Source of the DNA: Symbiodinium natans
Lineage: Eukaryota; Sar; Dinophyceae; Suessiales; Symbiodiniaceae
Assembly (NCBI GenBank): GCA_905221605.1
Contig: CAJNDS010002124.1
Span: 970,921 to 1,032,420 of the forward strand
DNA length: 61,500 nt
Reading direction: 5' to 3'
Shown: piece by piece, positions 18,801 to 27,795 of the stretch
How the letters are laid out: each line of letters begins with the position of its first letter
Numbering within the stretch: the first letter of the stretch is position 1
Notes under the pieces: model-generated
Database searches by the model: none
What the model saw: only the letters and a program-made list of their open reading frames with translations
Told to the model about the DNA's origin: nothing
Position numbers and translations under genes: made by a program

Positions 18801-19985
18801 ATGGTGAGTTGCACGAAGTCACTGAAAGAGCTGCAACGACGCTTCGATAGGCTGAAAACCTTGCAGCAGCGTCTTGTCCATCCAGCGCCGAAACATCTTG
18901 TGGCATGTGGAAGGAGGTATGACCTGCCCTTACGTGCGAAGGCTGCGCAGGCGTTCACCACGTGTCCTCCGCGCGTGCTCGACTATCTGTCAGGCTTCTT
19001 TGACGGAGATGGAACCGTTGTAGCGGACGGGAGAGGCCTGCGGCTCGGCATGTCACAAGCAAAGTCCAACAGCACAACCCTTCTGCTCTTTCGAAACGTT
19101 TTGGGCGGAGGAATCTATACGAACGGCAGGTCAGTAGGAATGGCGCAGTCGATGCTGCAGTGGGCTTTGACTGGCGGACGTGCGCAACATGCCGCAGGTG
19201 TGCTGAGCCAAAGCTCTTCATGCAAGTACGACCAGTTGCTCCTCTGCAGATCTGGCTCGCGCGACTCCAGTGCGATGAAGACCTTAAAAACTGTTGCGCC
19301 ATCGAGAGCCGTGTGTCCGTCTTGGTCCTATTTGGCTGGGTTCTTTGATGCTGAGGGGCACATAAAAATTGACTACCCTGCTTCCATGAGTCTGCAGATT
19401 GGTCAGAAGTTTCCTGACATCTTGCACTCGATCCGAGACTTTCTCCTCAAGAACTCCGGAGCCAAATGCTCCATCTACAGCACCAGTCGAGGTCACCACC
19501 TGCTAACGGTTTCTGGAACTGCAGAGTGTAAGAGCATCTTGAGAAGGTTGCTGATCGAAGGTCTCCGTGCGAAACGTGAGACAGCAACCATCTCTATAGC
19601 ATTGACTCAAGGGAATTTTCATGACATTCGAGACATGCTGGCCAAGCGGGTTGGATATCAGGCTCGGTATGTTAGACTGACTGCTGCAGGGACAGAGCGT
19701 GCATACGAAATTCGGAAGCTGCGTGCTCAGTTGGCGTTACTTGGTGGGTCGACAGCGTCAGAAGGAACATTGCGAAACCAGCTCTTGCTGCAGCTGGAGC
19801 AACGGCAAGAAAGTCACCGAATCAAGTGCGCGGCGGAAAGGTGCCAGCTGCTCCGTGCAGACATACGGACGCAGCTGCATCAAGAAAACGCAAGAGTGCA
19901 GTCATCGGAGTCGCCGTACTGGTTCGCAGCCAGCTATAGGGCATTCGGGGAGTTTCCATGGGAACCTTGGCTTCCCGTGGTTTAG
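18801..19985 (+). CDS. LAGLIDADG homing endonuclease-like protein
   Basis: A 394-residue product from the ATG at 18801; the frame is open from a TAG at 18729, with a TTG at 18732. Two LAGLIDADG-type motifs are visible, LDYLSGFFDGDG and, 115 residues later, WSYLAGFFDAEG. Their terminal acidic residues (D and E) are the expected metal-binding positions of a single-chain, pseudo-symmetric endonuclease. Family members cut long DNA sites or act as intron maturases; which applies here is unknown. The C-terminal 100 residues are Leu/Gln/Arg-rich and probably helical (LRNQLLLQLEQRQE). The TAG stop lies in the first TTTAGGG unit of the downstream array, so the repeat defines the C-terminus or the true 3' end was replaced. 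ATGGTGAGT at 18801 also contains a donor-like GTGAGT, so the start is uncertain. Most of the opposite-strand frames here are shadows. Confidence 0.88.
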   Translation: MVSCTKSLKELQRRFDRLKTLQQRLVHPAPKHLVACGRRYDLPLRAKAAQAFTTCPPRVLDYLSGFFDGDGTVVADGRGLRLGMSQAKSNSTTLLLFRNVLGGGIYTNGRSVGMAQSMLQWALTGGRAQHAAGVLSQSSSCKYDQLLLCRSGSRDSSAMKTLKTVAPSRAVCPSWSYLAGFFDAEGHIKIDYPASMSLQIGQKFPDILHSIRDFLLKNSGAKCSIYSTSRGHHLLTVSGTAECKSILRRLLIEGLRAKRETATISIALTQGNFHDIRDMLAKRVGYQARYVRLTAAGTERAYEIRKLRAQLALLGGSTASEGTLRNQLLLQLEQRQESHRIKCAAERCQLLRADIRTQLHQENARVQSSESPYWFAASYRAFGEFPWEPWLPVV

Positions 19986-20010
19986 GGTTTAGGGTTTAGG
20001 GTTTAGGGTT
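19981..20010. repeat. Short T-type array supplying a stop codon
   Basis: Four TTTAGGG units. The TAG at 19983-19985 terminates the LAGLIDADG frame. Confidence 0.95.
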
Positions 20011-20043
20011 TTTAGGGGGGCTCTGTAGGGTTCCTTAGTTTCT

Positions 20044-20289
20044 TCGTCAGAATCGAACCAGAAAGTCAGCAGACCAGTTAACTGCAGGTGTCGCCCTGGT
20101 TGCACATCTGCCTGCAGAAATGTCCAAAGCCACGTAGCATGGTGGACTCATCCACCTTGCCAGAATGCCCGACCTCCCCCCCAAGGCCCCAAGGCTGGTG
20201 AGGACACGAAACCTTCACATCTCGCACCTCCTAAAAACCCTTATTTTCAATTCGCCCTCCTCTTACAAGGGACGCCACGTGGACAGTGA
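20044..20289 (+). CDS. Cys-rich exon-like frame without ATG
   Basis: 81 open codons without a convincing start. The core reads VNCRCRPGCTSACRNVQSHV, then AWWTHPPCQNARPPPQ. A GTGAGG donor-like site at 20198 would end the exon after KAG. A second frame with ATG at 20165 overlaps but is less protein-like. Six Cys in the core could suggest a metal-binding or disulphide knuckle; no family recognised. Confidence 0.42.
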   Translation, partial: SSESNQKVSRPVNCRCRPGCTSACRNVQSHVAWWTHPPCQNARPPPQGPKAGEDTKPSHLAPPKNPYFQFALLLQGTPRGQ

Positions 20290-20700
20290 CCCGCAAAGGG
20301 CCCTGCTAATTTCCCAAGACCTCACACCTTATTTATTCAGCAACTTCCCCCTCGCCAGGAAGGAGCCAGCACCAATGCCGGCCCCCAGCATCGCAAAGGC
20401 AGACAGCGGGAGTTTGGGGTTTAGGTTTTGGGGCTTCGGCACTGTTGTGGCGTGTGTATAGAAACGACAGGTTTCATACAGCAGCGTTGCAAACAACCGG
20501 CTATTTCAGCGTCTACGTACAAGTTTCCTGGCGCTATCGCCACCTCAGATTCTCGGATATCTGAGGGCTTACAGGGTTTAGGGTGCTGAAGAAGTGTTAT
20601 GAGGGTTGCAAGGATTGCAATGGTGGGCTTAGGGTCATTGAAGTGGATCAGTCTCGAGAGTGACTGGGATGGTGTTTTACAGCTTTAGGGTATAGGGTTC

Positions 20701-20825
20701 AGGGTTTAGGGTTTAGGGTTGAGGGAACAAAACCTATGTTTAGGGCAGAGGGTTCAGGGTTTAGGGTTCAGGGTCTAGGGTTTAGGGTCTAGGGTTTAGG
20801 GTTGAGGGAACAGAACCTATGCCTT
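20701..20825. repeat. About 98-bp duplication carrying T-type units
   Basis: GGTTGAGGGAACAAAACCTATG near 20718 recurs as GGTTGAGGGAACAGAACCTATG near 20801, with TTTAGGG/TCTAGGG units between. Confidence 0.8.
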
Positions 20826-20952
20826 GCCTTTGCAAGCGATGGAGTAGTTGCCATGGACCCACCCATTCGGCGCCCATGCCCTCGACCCTACAAACCTCCG
20901 AAGGTTCAGATTTTGGGCCTACCCTATACCGTAAACCCTAAACCCTGTATCC

Positions 20953-21035
20953 GAAACCCTAAACCCTAAACCCTAAACCCTAAACCCTAAACCCTAAACC
21001 CTAAACCCTAAACCCTAAACCCTAAACCCCAACCC
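20953..21035. repeat. C-type telomere array
   Basis: About 11 perfect units. Confidence 0.97.
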
Positions 21036-21059
21036 TATAATTCAGGTCCTGAAAAGTAG

Positions 21060-21143
21060 GCGCTCGCGTCTGTGTGGGCCAGGCCGGGCAGGAGCGAGCC
21101 GCACCCCGCGGACGCAATCAGGCGTTCTTGGCTCGAGGGCTGA
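21060..21143 (+). CDS. Exon-like coding fragment
   Basis: 27 codons after TAG: ALASVWARPGRSEPHPADAI, then RRSWLEG and TGA. It follows a C-type array. Product not recognised. Confidence 0.3.
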   Translation, partial: ALASVWARPGRSEPHPADAIRRSWLEG

Positions 21144-21159
21144 AGGGCTTTAGGGTTTT

Positions 21160-22050
21160 TTTTTTTAATGTTTTTCAGGTTGTGATAAGATTTGTTCAAT
21201 AGGTTTTTCCAGGTTTTTTAATGTTTTTTAGAGGGGCTTGTATAGGTTTTTTTGGGGGGGCTTATAAGGGTTTTAGGGCTAAGGGATGTTTGGGTTTTGT
21301 TGTAGGCTCCAGGGTTGATGGCTTACAGAGTGCTTGTGCGGCTTAGATTAGAGGCTCCCGTTTAAGCATGTTGGTTGATGGCTTTGGGTTTAGGTCTAGG
21401 GTTGAGGGCTTCCAGCTGTCCAATCCCCCGCATTAAGGATTTGCGGCTTAGGTTCTTTAAGGTTGAGGGCTTTGCAATTTTAGGGCTCTCAGGGTAGCTA
21501 GGGCTTGGAGTCCTTTGTGCTGCAGGTCGAGTTAAGCATGTGCTCTTTGCCCAAGCCCTAAACCCCAAAAAACCGTCGACGTTTCTCTAGCACCTCGGCG
21601 CAAGCAATTCTGCAGGAACGTTGGGGGGTGTGGGTTCGCGACATTTCGGGTCATGGGGTTGAGCTCTACTAAACAAACCCCTTAAACCCCCATAAGCACA
21701 GACTCTCAGCCTGGGTGTGTGGTGCCGAGTTTAGGACTTGGGGTTTGGGTTGATTTATATAGTTCAGGATTGTGGCGATACATAGATTCCAGTTCAAGGA
21801 TTCCGCCTACTCAATGTTTCTATTTCTGGCAGGACTGTTTTAAGCTGTAGCCCTTATACGACGAAAACCCTAAAAGCATGCCAGATTTCCATCGGAAGCC
21901 CTTAGCCCTAAACCCTAAACCCTATACCCTGAATCCTAAACCCTAAACCTCCATGTTGTCCTTCCAAGTCTCGCTAAACCCTGAACCCTGGACCTCCAGC
22001 GCGTTGTCTTCGTGCCTTTGCAAGCACCTGCACTTAGGGAGACTTGGAAA
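21160..22050. other. Unassigned spacer, T-rich to mixed
   Basis: TTTTTTAATGTTTTTC-like repeats at 21160-21250, degenerate T-type at 21250-21500 and C-type at 21905-21950. No convincing gene. Confidence 0.5.
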
Positions 22051-22051
22051 T

Positions 22052-22190
22052 ATGTTTATATTTTTTTGGGTACTAGAATTCCTCAGAATATGTTTATATT
22101 TTTTGGGTACTAGAATTCTTAAGAAACAGCAAAGTTTAATTTTTGCTATGGTTTAGGTACTAGAATTCCTAAGAAACAGCAAAAACTTAT
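22052..22190. repeat. Three-copy AT-rich tandem with GGTACTAGAATTC
   Basis: AATATGTTTATATTTTTT plus GGGTACTAGAATTC occurs twice, then a third partial copy with TAAGAAACAGCAAA. Units are about 40-65 bp. Confidence 0.85.
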
Positions 22191-22199
22191 TTTTTGCGA

Positions 22200-22980
22200 C
22201 GGTTCCAAGTTCGGTATAGTTGCAGGGCCTGTCGCCTGCTGCAGCGGCTTCGGAAGGCCGGGCCATTGGTGTGCTGGGGGCGCTTAATGGTTAGGGTTTT
22301 GGGTTTTTGGGGGTTTAGGTGTTTAGGGGTTTAGGGTTTAGGGTTTTGGGTTTAGGGTTTCGGGTTTAGGTTTTTAGGAGCTAGGGTTTATTGCTGTGGC
22401 TGTTTCCTCGCTGTGAAGATGACCCCCGGCACTCTTTTTGCGCGCGCTGGACTTGATTTTGTAGATGGAGAGTGCTCTCCTTTCAGTACTTATGATACAT
22501 ACTTACGTGCCCTCGTATTTGGTCCCCCCCCCCCCCCCCCCAAGAAAGCTCTAATTCAGAGATAGGCCGAAACCCCAAACCCGAAACCTTGAACCATAAA
22601 CCCGCAAACGTAAACCCGAATCCCCAAGCCCCAAACCCAAACCCCTAAACCCCAAACCCTAAACCCAAACCCCAAACCCTTTAAAACCCCAAGCCAGTTC
22701 AGGAGCCCTTCCGGGTGTGGACGAATGCAGGAGGTGGGGCTTTTCTTCATGCCGCGGCCTTCCTTGGGGCCTTAGGGTTAGGGTTTAGGGTTTAGGGTGC
22801 GTGAGCCGCTACACCCAAAGTTACTTTTATATCCCATTATAGCCCCTAAATCCTGAACTCACCCCCCGAAACCTTACCCGAATGGCCTTTCTGGTATAGT
22901 GTGTGTTGCGGTTTATAGGCTTTGTAGGGCTTACTGCTCAGGGATGGTTCTGGGCAATTTCCTTAGGTCACATACCGCTT
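22200..22980. other. Spacer with degenerate arrays and C18
   Basis: T-type tract 22290-22390, C18 at 22524-22541, degenerate C-type 22560-22690, short T-type 22775-22800. The minus-strand 64-codon frame at 22556-22750 is C-type-derived. Confidence 0.6.
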
Positions 22981-22988
22981 ATATGGGC

Positions 22989-23062
22989 AGTTCCCGAAAT
23001 AGGGGTCCCCTTAATATACCCCCTAATGGTACAACCGGGTACCCCTATTTTCGTAAACCCCC
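22989..23062. mobile_element. Family B element, copy 3
   Basis: Left CAGTTCCCGAAATAGGGGTC and right GGTACCCCTATTTTCGTAAA then CCCCC form the clearest inverted ends of the family. It is followed 5 bp later by a family C copy. Confidence 0.7.
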
Positions 23063-23067
23063 ATATA

Positions 23068-23116
23068 CCCTAAGGGTCCATGTACCTAAATAGAGAATGC
23101 TTGGGCCTCAAAGTAC
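23068..23116. mobile_element. Family C element, left half
   Basis: CCCTAAGGGTCCATGTACCT, GAATGCTTGGGCCTCAAAG and TAC match the left half of the complete hairpin at 48586-48694. The right arm is absent and CCCTAAA units follow instead. Confidence 0.7.
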
Positions 23117-23172
23117 CCTAAACCCCAAACCCTAAACCCTGAACCCTGAACCCTAAACCCGATTTTCGTAAA

Positions 23173-23289
23173 CACCCGCATATACACCCCCGCAACGCCA
23201 GGAAGCTTCTTGCCTTCAAGGAGATCGTGGAACGAGCGGAACGGGCAGAGGCACGCCGTGCAGACTCCTCGACAGAGTTGATGGTTTAG
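23173..23289 (+). CDS. Exon-like coding fragment
   Basis: The core after CGCCAG reads KLLAFKEIVERAERAEARRA, then DSSTELMV and TAG in T-type sequence. Strongly helical, with charge periodicity like a coiled coil. The frame is open upstream from 23173. Product not recognised. Confidence 0.45.
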   Translation, partial: HPHIHPRNARKLLAFKEIVERAERAEARRADSSTELMV

Positions 23290-23572
23290 GATTTGGGGTT
23301 TAGGGTTTAGTATTTGGGGTTTAGGGTTTAGGGTTTAAAATTTAGGGTTTAGGTTTTAGGGTTTAGGGGTCTAGGGTTTTGCATTTTGGATTGTAGGATT
23401 AGGGATAGGCGTTTTGGGTACGTAATTCGGGCCTTAAATTACAACTTCGAATAATTACCCTTAAACCCTATAAACCCTAAACCATTAAACACGAGTCACA
23501 GTGGGGCGGCGGAAAGTTCTGCAACATGTCCCTGGGTTGTCTCAACGACCCTAAATCATCATCCCTGTCCCT

Positions 23573-23665
23573 AAACCCCAAACCCTAAACCCTAAACCTC
23601 AAACCCTAAACCCTAAACACTAAACCCTAAACCCTAAACCCTAAACCCTAAACCCTAAACCCTAC
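23573..23665. repeat. C-type telomere array
   Basis: About 13 units, with CCTCAAA and ACTAAA variants. Confidence 0.95.
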
Positions 23666-23986
23666 CTTAAACCCCCTAAACCATCATCGTTTCTTCCGTG
23701 ATCCAAGCTGGCACTTCCTAAGGTCGGATTCCTGCAGGGTTACCCAATTTTTTTCTTTTCATTCTTTGGAGGGGTGGGGGTGAGGGGTTGGTTTGGAGTT
23801 GCGCATTTTTTGCCGGAAGTTCGGTGAAACCTGAAACCCTCACTATACGCTGACCCCTGTGCCACCACCCAGGTGGCATCGAAGCTGATTCGAGGCTGAA
23901 ACCTTCGGGACCCTGGACACTACATGCAAAAGGGGTTTTAGGGTTTTAGGGCTGTAAGTGTTAGGGCATATGGGCTTACCGTTTAG

Positions 23987-24160
23987 GGCTTCGCAGAGAT
24001 ACCATCCAGCACGGCTCCGCAGCTTCTTGTCCAAGACAAGCCGCGGCGTTGCGTGCAGATGACCACCAGGGTGCGGTGCCCTCGATGCAAAACGATTGCC
24101 TTTGGACCCACAACCAAAACAAACAAACCCCAAACCCTGACCCTAAACTCTAAACCCTAA
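23987..24160 (+). CDS. Exon-like fragment with a CxxC pair
   Basis: 57 codons from a TAG at 23984: GFAEIPSSTAPQLLVQDKPR, then RCVQMTTRVRCPRCKTIAFG, continuing into the C-type array and ending at TAA. CPRC suggests a zinc knuckle half-site. A minus-strand frame (23843-24133) overlaps but is less protein-like. Confidence 0.42.
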   Translation, partial: GFAEIPSSTAPQLLVQDKPRRCVQMTTRVRCPRCKTIAFGPTTKTNKPQTLTLNSKP

Positions 24161-24214
24161 ACCCTAAACCCTAAACCCTAAACCCCAAACCCCAAACCCC
24201 AAACCCCAAACCCT
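24124..24214. repeat. C-type telomere array with CCCCAAA units
   Basis: About 13 units; the right five are CCCCAAA. Confidence 0.95.
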
Positions 24215-24244
24215 ACTTCATAAAGTGCCCTGAGCCTGCTTAGA

Positions 24245-24337
24245 TTCGCTGCAGAGGGAGCCGCATCGTGCCAAAACCATGTAGTCTCGGGGCCCACGCG
24301 CTGGCTCTCTGATGCGTGCTGCCAGTGTAGGGTGTAG
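24245..24337 (+). CDS. Exon-like coding fragment
   Basis: FAAEGAASCQNHVVSGPTRW, then LSDACCQCRV and TAG. TGCAG at 24249-24253 is acceptor-like. Three Cys near the end. Product not recognised. Confidence 0.38.
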   Translation, partial: FAAEGAASCQNHVVSGPTRWLSDACCQCRV

Positions 24338-24376
24338 GCTTAGCACTTTTCTGCAAGGTTTCCGAACCATAACTTA

Positions 24377-24550
24377 GGCAATGGAAGCCCCGGAAGCCTC
24401 CCAGCTCATGTGGCAGAATCTTTGGGGCCGCAGGGTAGGAATTCAAGATTAGGGTTGGAGGCAAGTGTTTACGAGGCTTACCTTAGACCGGGCTCAGACC
24501 TAAAATCAGAGTCCCTAGAGCCTTGGGATTTGGCGAGGACCGTGACTTAG
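24377..24550 (+). CDS. Exon-like coding fragment
   Basis: 57 codons: GNGSPGSLPAHVAESLGPQG, RNSRLGLEASVYEAYLRPGS, then DLKSESLEPWDLARTVT and TAG. An overlapping frame MEAPEASQLMWQNLWGRR ends at GTAGGA (donor-like), so the frame choice is open. Product not recognised. Confidence 0.4.
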   Translation, partial: GNGSPGSLPAHVAESLGPQGRNSRLGLEASVYEAYLRPGSDLKSESLEPWDLARTVT

Positions 24551-24596
24551 GGTTCAGAAGGCATAAGCCCTAAGTGGGCTTGTTTAGGCCCTTTTT

Positions 24597-24941
24597 ATGT
24601 CTAATGTATGTAAGGCTGTAAAGGTTATACAAAATATAACAGGGGACCCAAATAAATTACGGCCCTGTACTTCGGATCCCAGACAGCTCCGAGCCGGACT
24701 GGCTCTCACATGGCGCCACGCGGTGTCCGCAACGCGCGTGTCGGCCCAAATGTATCCTCAGGGAGGATATGTTGGCATTTATTCCCCTCCTTGCGAGGGG
24801 GCCGTCTCACTGATGCTTCTTGAGATTGCGACTGAAGTGTTTCACCGAGTTGTTCAACCAGAAACAGAGGCCCTCGCAAGTAGTTGTTTAGGCCGTATTG
24901 TTAGGTTCGATATATGGTTGATTGAACCGCAAGCCCTGTAA
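24597..24941 (+). CDS. Hypothetical protein or chimeric frame, 114 codons
   Basis: ATG at 24597. The first 28 codons overlap family E repeat copy 2 (24623-24681). The credible part starts after CCCAGACAG with LRAGLALTWRHAVSATRVSA and continues QMYPQGGYVGIYSPPCEG, then a helical stretch LMLLEIATEVFHRVVQPE. It probably includes a real exon joined by read-through to intronic repeat. No family recognised. Confidence 0.4.
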   Translation: MSNVCKAVKVIQNITGDPNKLRPCTSDPRQLRAGLALTWRHAVSATRVSAQMYPQGGYVGIYSPPCEGAVSLMLLEIATEVFHRVVQPETEALASSCLGRIVRFDIWLIEPQAL

Positions 24942-25211
24942 GGCCTAAACCCCCAATTATACAACTCAATTATAGTCGATAGGGGGCTCCCTTAGACGTA
25001 CGTACACAGAAGGGTTTAGGGTTTGGGGGGGTTTAGTGTTTTGGGGTTTCGGGTTTACGGTAACCTCCTCCCTCTATAAACCCTGAACCCTAAACCTCAG
25101 TGTTGCTTTCAGGCTTTGGCATTTCTGGTTTTCAAGTTCGGTGCCACAGTCGCCTACCTCTGAGACCCCGCTGCGCTGCTGGCACGAATTGGCTCCAGCT
25201 ACGGCCCTCGT

Positions 25212-25300
25212 GTTCTTTCCGTGTGTCACCCCCCCTCCCCCTCCCCCCCCTCCCCCACCCCCCTTCTCCCCCCCCCTCCCCCCCGCCCCCCCAAGAAAAA
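25212..25300. repeat. Polypyrimidine C-rich tract
   Basis: About 90 nt, nearly all C with scattered T. Pro-rich frames over it are compositional. Confidence 0.9.
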
Positions 25301-25384
25301 TCAATAAAAGAAAGGAAGAAACAAACATACCATAAACAAGAACATCATCAAACTTAAAGGCCAAAAAAGCAGAAGCAAAAAATC

Positions 25385-25670
25385 CTAAACCCGCAATCTG
25401 CCTTAACCCTAACCCCTAAACCCTGAAACGCCTAAAACCCTAAACCCCTAAACCCTAAAACCCTAAAACCCTAAACCCCTAAACCCCTAAAACCCTAAAC
25501 CCCTAAACCCCTAAACCCCTAAACCCTAAAACCCTAAACCCTAAACCCTAAACCCTAAACCCGAAACCCGAAACCCTAAGCCCTAAGCCCTAAGCCCTAA
25601 ACCCTAAACCCTAAACCCTAAACCCTAAACCCTAAACCCTAAACCCTAAACCCTAAACCCTAAACCCATC
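25385..25670. repeat. C-type array, mixed 7-, 8- and 9-bp units
   Basis: The left part mixes CCCTAAA, CCCCTAAA and CCCTAAAA, then CCCGAAA and CCCTAAG variants, then about ten pure CCCTAAA. Bases 25469-25530 mirror 25790-25851 exactly. Confidence 0.97.
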
Positions 25671-25692
25671 CCTCAAACCGTCAAATTCCTCC

Positions 25693-25773
25693 ATGCCGAC
25701 GCCATGGCCGGTCCAGGAGTCTTCTAGCCTTTCGTCCCTCTGGGGCAGGACTGGCTTGGGGTTTAGGGTTTAG
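25693..25773 (+). CDS. Exon-like coding fragment
   Basis: ATG frame MPTPWPVQESSSLSSLWGRT, then GLGFRV and TAG in T-type sequence. It lies between the C-type and T-type arrays, whose variant pattern is mirrored. Product not recognised. Confidence 0.33.
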   Translation: MPTPWPVQESSSLSSLWGRTGLGFRV

Positions 25774-25915
25774 GGTTTAGGGTTTAGGGTTTAGGGTTTA
25801 GGGGTTTAGGGGTTTAGGGGTTTAGGGTTTTAGGGGTTTAGGGGTTTAGGGGTTTAGGGTTTAGGGTTTAGGGTTTAGGGCTAGGGTTTAGGGTTCAGGA
25901 TTTAGGGTTTAGGGG
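25759..25915. repeat. T-type array, mixed 7-, 8- and 9-bp units
   Basis: Five TTTAGGG, then TTTAGGGG units with one TTTTAGGGG, then TTTAGGG again. The irregular section is the inverted copy of that at 25469-25530. Confidence 0.97.
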
Positions 25916-25924
25916 TTTCCCTAA

Positions 25925-26011
25925 TTCCTAGCCCAAAGCAAGCCGGTACAGGCTCCCGGGCAGTGGTTCAATGCCGGCGACAACACCTGCACCTCGGATA
26001 GGTTTCTCTAG
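25925..26011 (+). CDS. Exon-like coding fragment
   Basis: 28 codons: PSLAQSKPVQAPGQWFNAGD, then NTCTSDRFL and TAG. Very protein-like, with no ATG. T-type sequence on both sides. Product not recognised. Confidence 0.42.
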   Translation, partial: FLAQSKPVQAPGQWFNAGDNTCTSDRFL

Positions 26012-26039
26012 GGTTTAGGGTTTAGGGTTTAGGGTTTAG

Positions 26040-26272
26040 GGGCTACGGTTTGGTGTTTTATACAACCCATAGGTTCCCTTAATTATGGGATGTTTAGGGG
26101 TTAGGGTTTAGGGTTAAGGCTTTCCTTACGAACTCGGGCAGGACTGGCTTAGGGTTTCAGAGTTTAGGGTTTGGGCTGTATGGAGTCTAGGGTTTTGGGA
26201 CAGGGGGGTACCGGGCCTAGGGTTTAGGGTGTTTTATACTTCCCTCCGAGGTGCCCCACCCTTAAATACTCC
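26040..26272. other. Unassigned spacer
   Basis: Unique DNA with scattered T-type words. Confidence 0.5.
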
Positions 26273-26393
26273 CTAAACCCTAAACCCTAAACCCTAAACC
26301 CTCAACCCTAAACCCTAAACCCTAAACCCTAAAACCCTAAAACCCTAAACCCTAAACCCTAAACCCTAAACCCTAAAACCCTAAACCCTAAAG
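26273..26393. repeat. C-type telomere array
   Basis: About 17 units with a few CCCTAAAA. Confidence 0.96.
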
Positions 26394-26890
26394 CCCGCCT
26401 TAAGTATGGGAGGAACCTAGCGGGGGTAGTCCAGAGGGGTGTCGGAGGGTAATCCATGAAGCTAGGGATGCGCTAGACAGCGGGGCCTGTTGGGGCTTAG
26501 GCTTCAGGGTTTTGGTTTTAGGGTGTTACTACGGCGTTGGGGTTTTTAGGGTTTTAGGGTTTTCGGGTTTAGGGTTTTTAGGGTCTAGTTTTGGTGTTTT
26601 TTTATAGGTTTAGGGGTTCAGGGCTTCAGGGTTTCAGGGTTTTAGGGTTTGGGGTTTTGTGGTTTAGTGATTTAGGTTTGTAGGGTTTTAGGGTTCAGGG
26701 TTTAGGGTTGGGGTTTTGGGGTTTAGTAGGTTACGGCGGAGGGTTCAGGGATTTGGGATTAGGGTTTACAAGGGTTTAGGGCTTCGTGTGCAGAGTGGAG
26801 GGCTCAAAGTGCTGAAACTTGGGATGTTTACGGTTTGGGAACTAGGGGCTTATGTTGGGTGAAGCCGAAAAAACCCTCGAAATCCTGAGC
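26394..26890. repeat. Spacer dominated by degenerate T-type repeats
   Basis: 26490-26790 is irregular GGGTTTTA, GGGTTTCA and GGGTTTGG. Nothing coding seen. Confidence 0.75.
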
Positions 26891-26894
26891 CCAA

Positions 26895-27030
26895 AACCCC
26901 TAAACCCCAAACCCTAGACCCCAAACCCTAAACCCCAAACCCTAAACCCTAAACCCCAAACCCTAAACCCCAAACCCTAAATCCTAAACCCCAAACCCCA
27001 AACCCTAAACCCTAAACCCTAAACCTCAAA
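26895..27030. repeat. C-type array alternating CCCTAAA and CCCCAAA
   Basis: About 19 units. Confidence 0.95.
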
Positions 27031-27060
27031 GCCGAAGCCCTGCACCCCAAACTCTCCCAG

Positions 27061-27109
27061 CCAAGGGGAGCCCGGGCCGGCGCCAGAGGGGCAAAATGCA
27101 GCTTTTCCG
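27061..27109 (+). CDS. Splice-bounded 49-nt exon candidate
   Basis: Preceded by pyrimidine-rich ACTCTCCCAG ending at 27060 and followed by a perfect GTGAGT donor at 27110-27115. One frame reads GEPGPAPEGQNAAFP. Its splice signals are among the clearest in the window. It is placed between a C-type and a T-type array. Confidence 0.5.
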
Positions 27110-27594
27110 GTGAGTCATGAGGACCGCCGGGGGTTGTGGGTTTAGGGTTTAGGGTTTAGGGTTTAGGTTTAGGGCTTAGGGGGTGTTTGGGGGGTCTTAT
27201 GGTTTTTTGTTTAGGGTTTTTCGGGGGTGGGGGGATGGCAGAGTTTCTAGAATTCTAATGGGTGTACTCATGGGATTCTACCTCGCACCTACCTTGGGTT
27301 TTCGGCCCTTTCTAAAAGTTCCTAAAGTAATGTCAGCGCCATCTTGGGAGTAGATTAAGGCAAACCTTTAAGGGTACAACCTTGGGGAGATGAGCCCAAC
27401 CCTTGATTTATCCAGGAGTTCTAGACTATGTAGGGGTTGCAAGTTGCAAGTTTGCAAGGTTTGCAGGGTTTGTTTGAGGGTTTAGGGCTGTTGTCAGTAT
27501 GAATGAGGGGGGATTGGGTTTTAGGGTTTTGCCATTTGGGTTTCGAGGTTGCTGCAGCGCGATGAAATGTTTAGGGTTCAGGGTTTAGGGTCCT

Positions 27595-27675
27595 AACCCA
27601 ATTCCTAAACCCTAAACCCTAAACCCTAAACCCTACACCCTAAACCCTAAACCCTAAACCCTAAACCCTAAACCC
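27595..27675. repeat. C-type telomere array
   Basis: About 11 units, one CCCTACA. Confidence 0.95.
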
Positions 27676-27707
27676 TATAAACCCAAGACCTTTCTCTCGG
27701 GGGAAAG

Positions 27708-27762
27708 GACTGGGCCTCGTGGCAGCAGTGGCAAGTTCCAGTCTCCCCCGGTGTCGCCTGGG
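27708..27762 (+). CDS. Splice-bounded 55-nt exon candidate
   Basis: CCTTTCTCTC then GGGGGAAAG (acceptor-like) precedes it and GTGAGC at 27763-27768 follows. The frame reads KDWASWQQWQVPVSPGVAW. It lies between a C-type and a T-type array. Product not recognised. Confidence 0.48.
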
Positions 27763-27795
27763 GTGAGCCTTGGCCCTGCGCAGAGGGCTTGGGGT

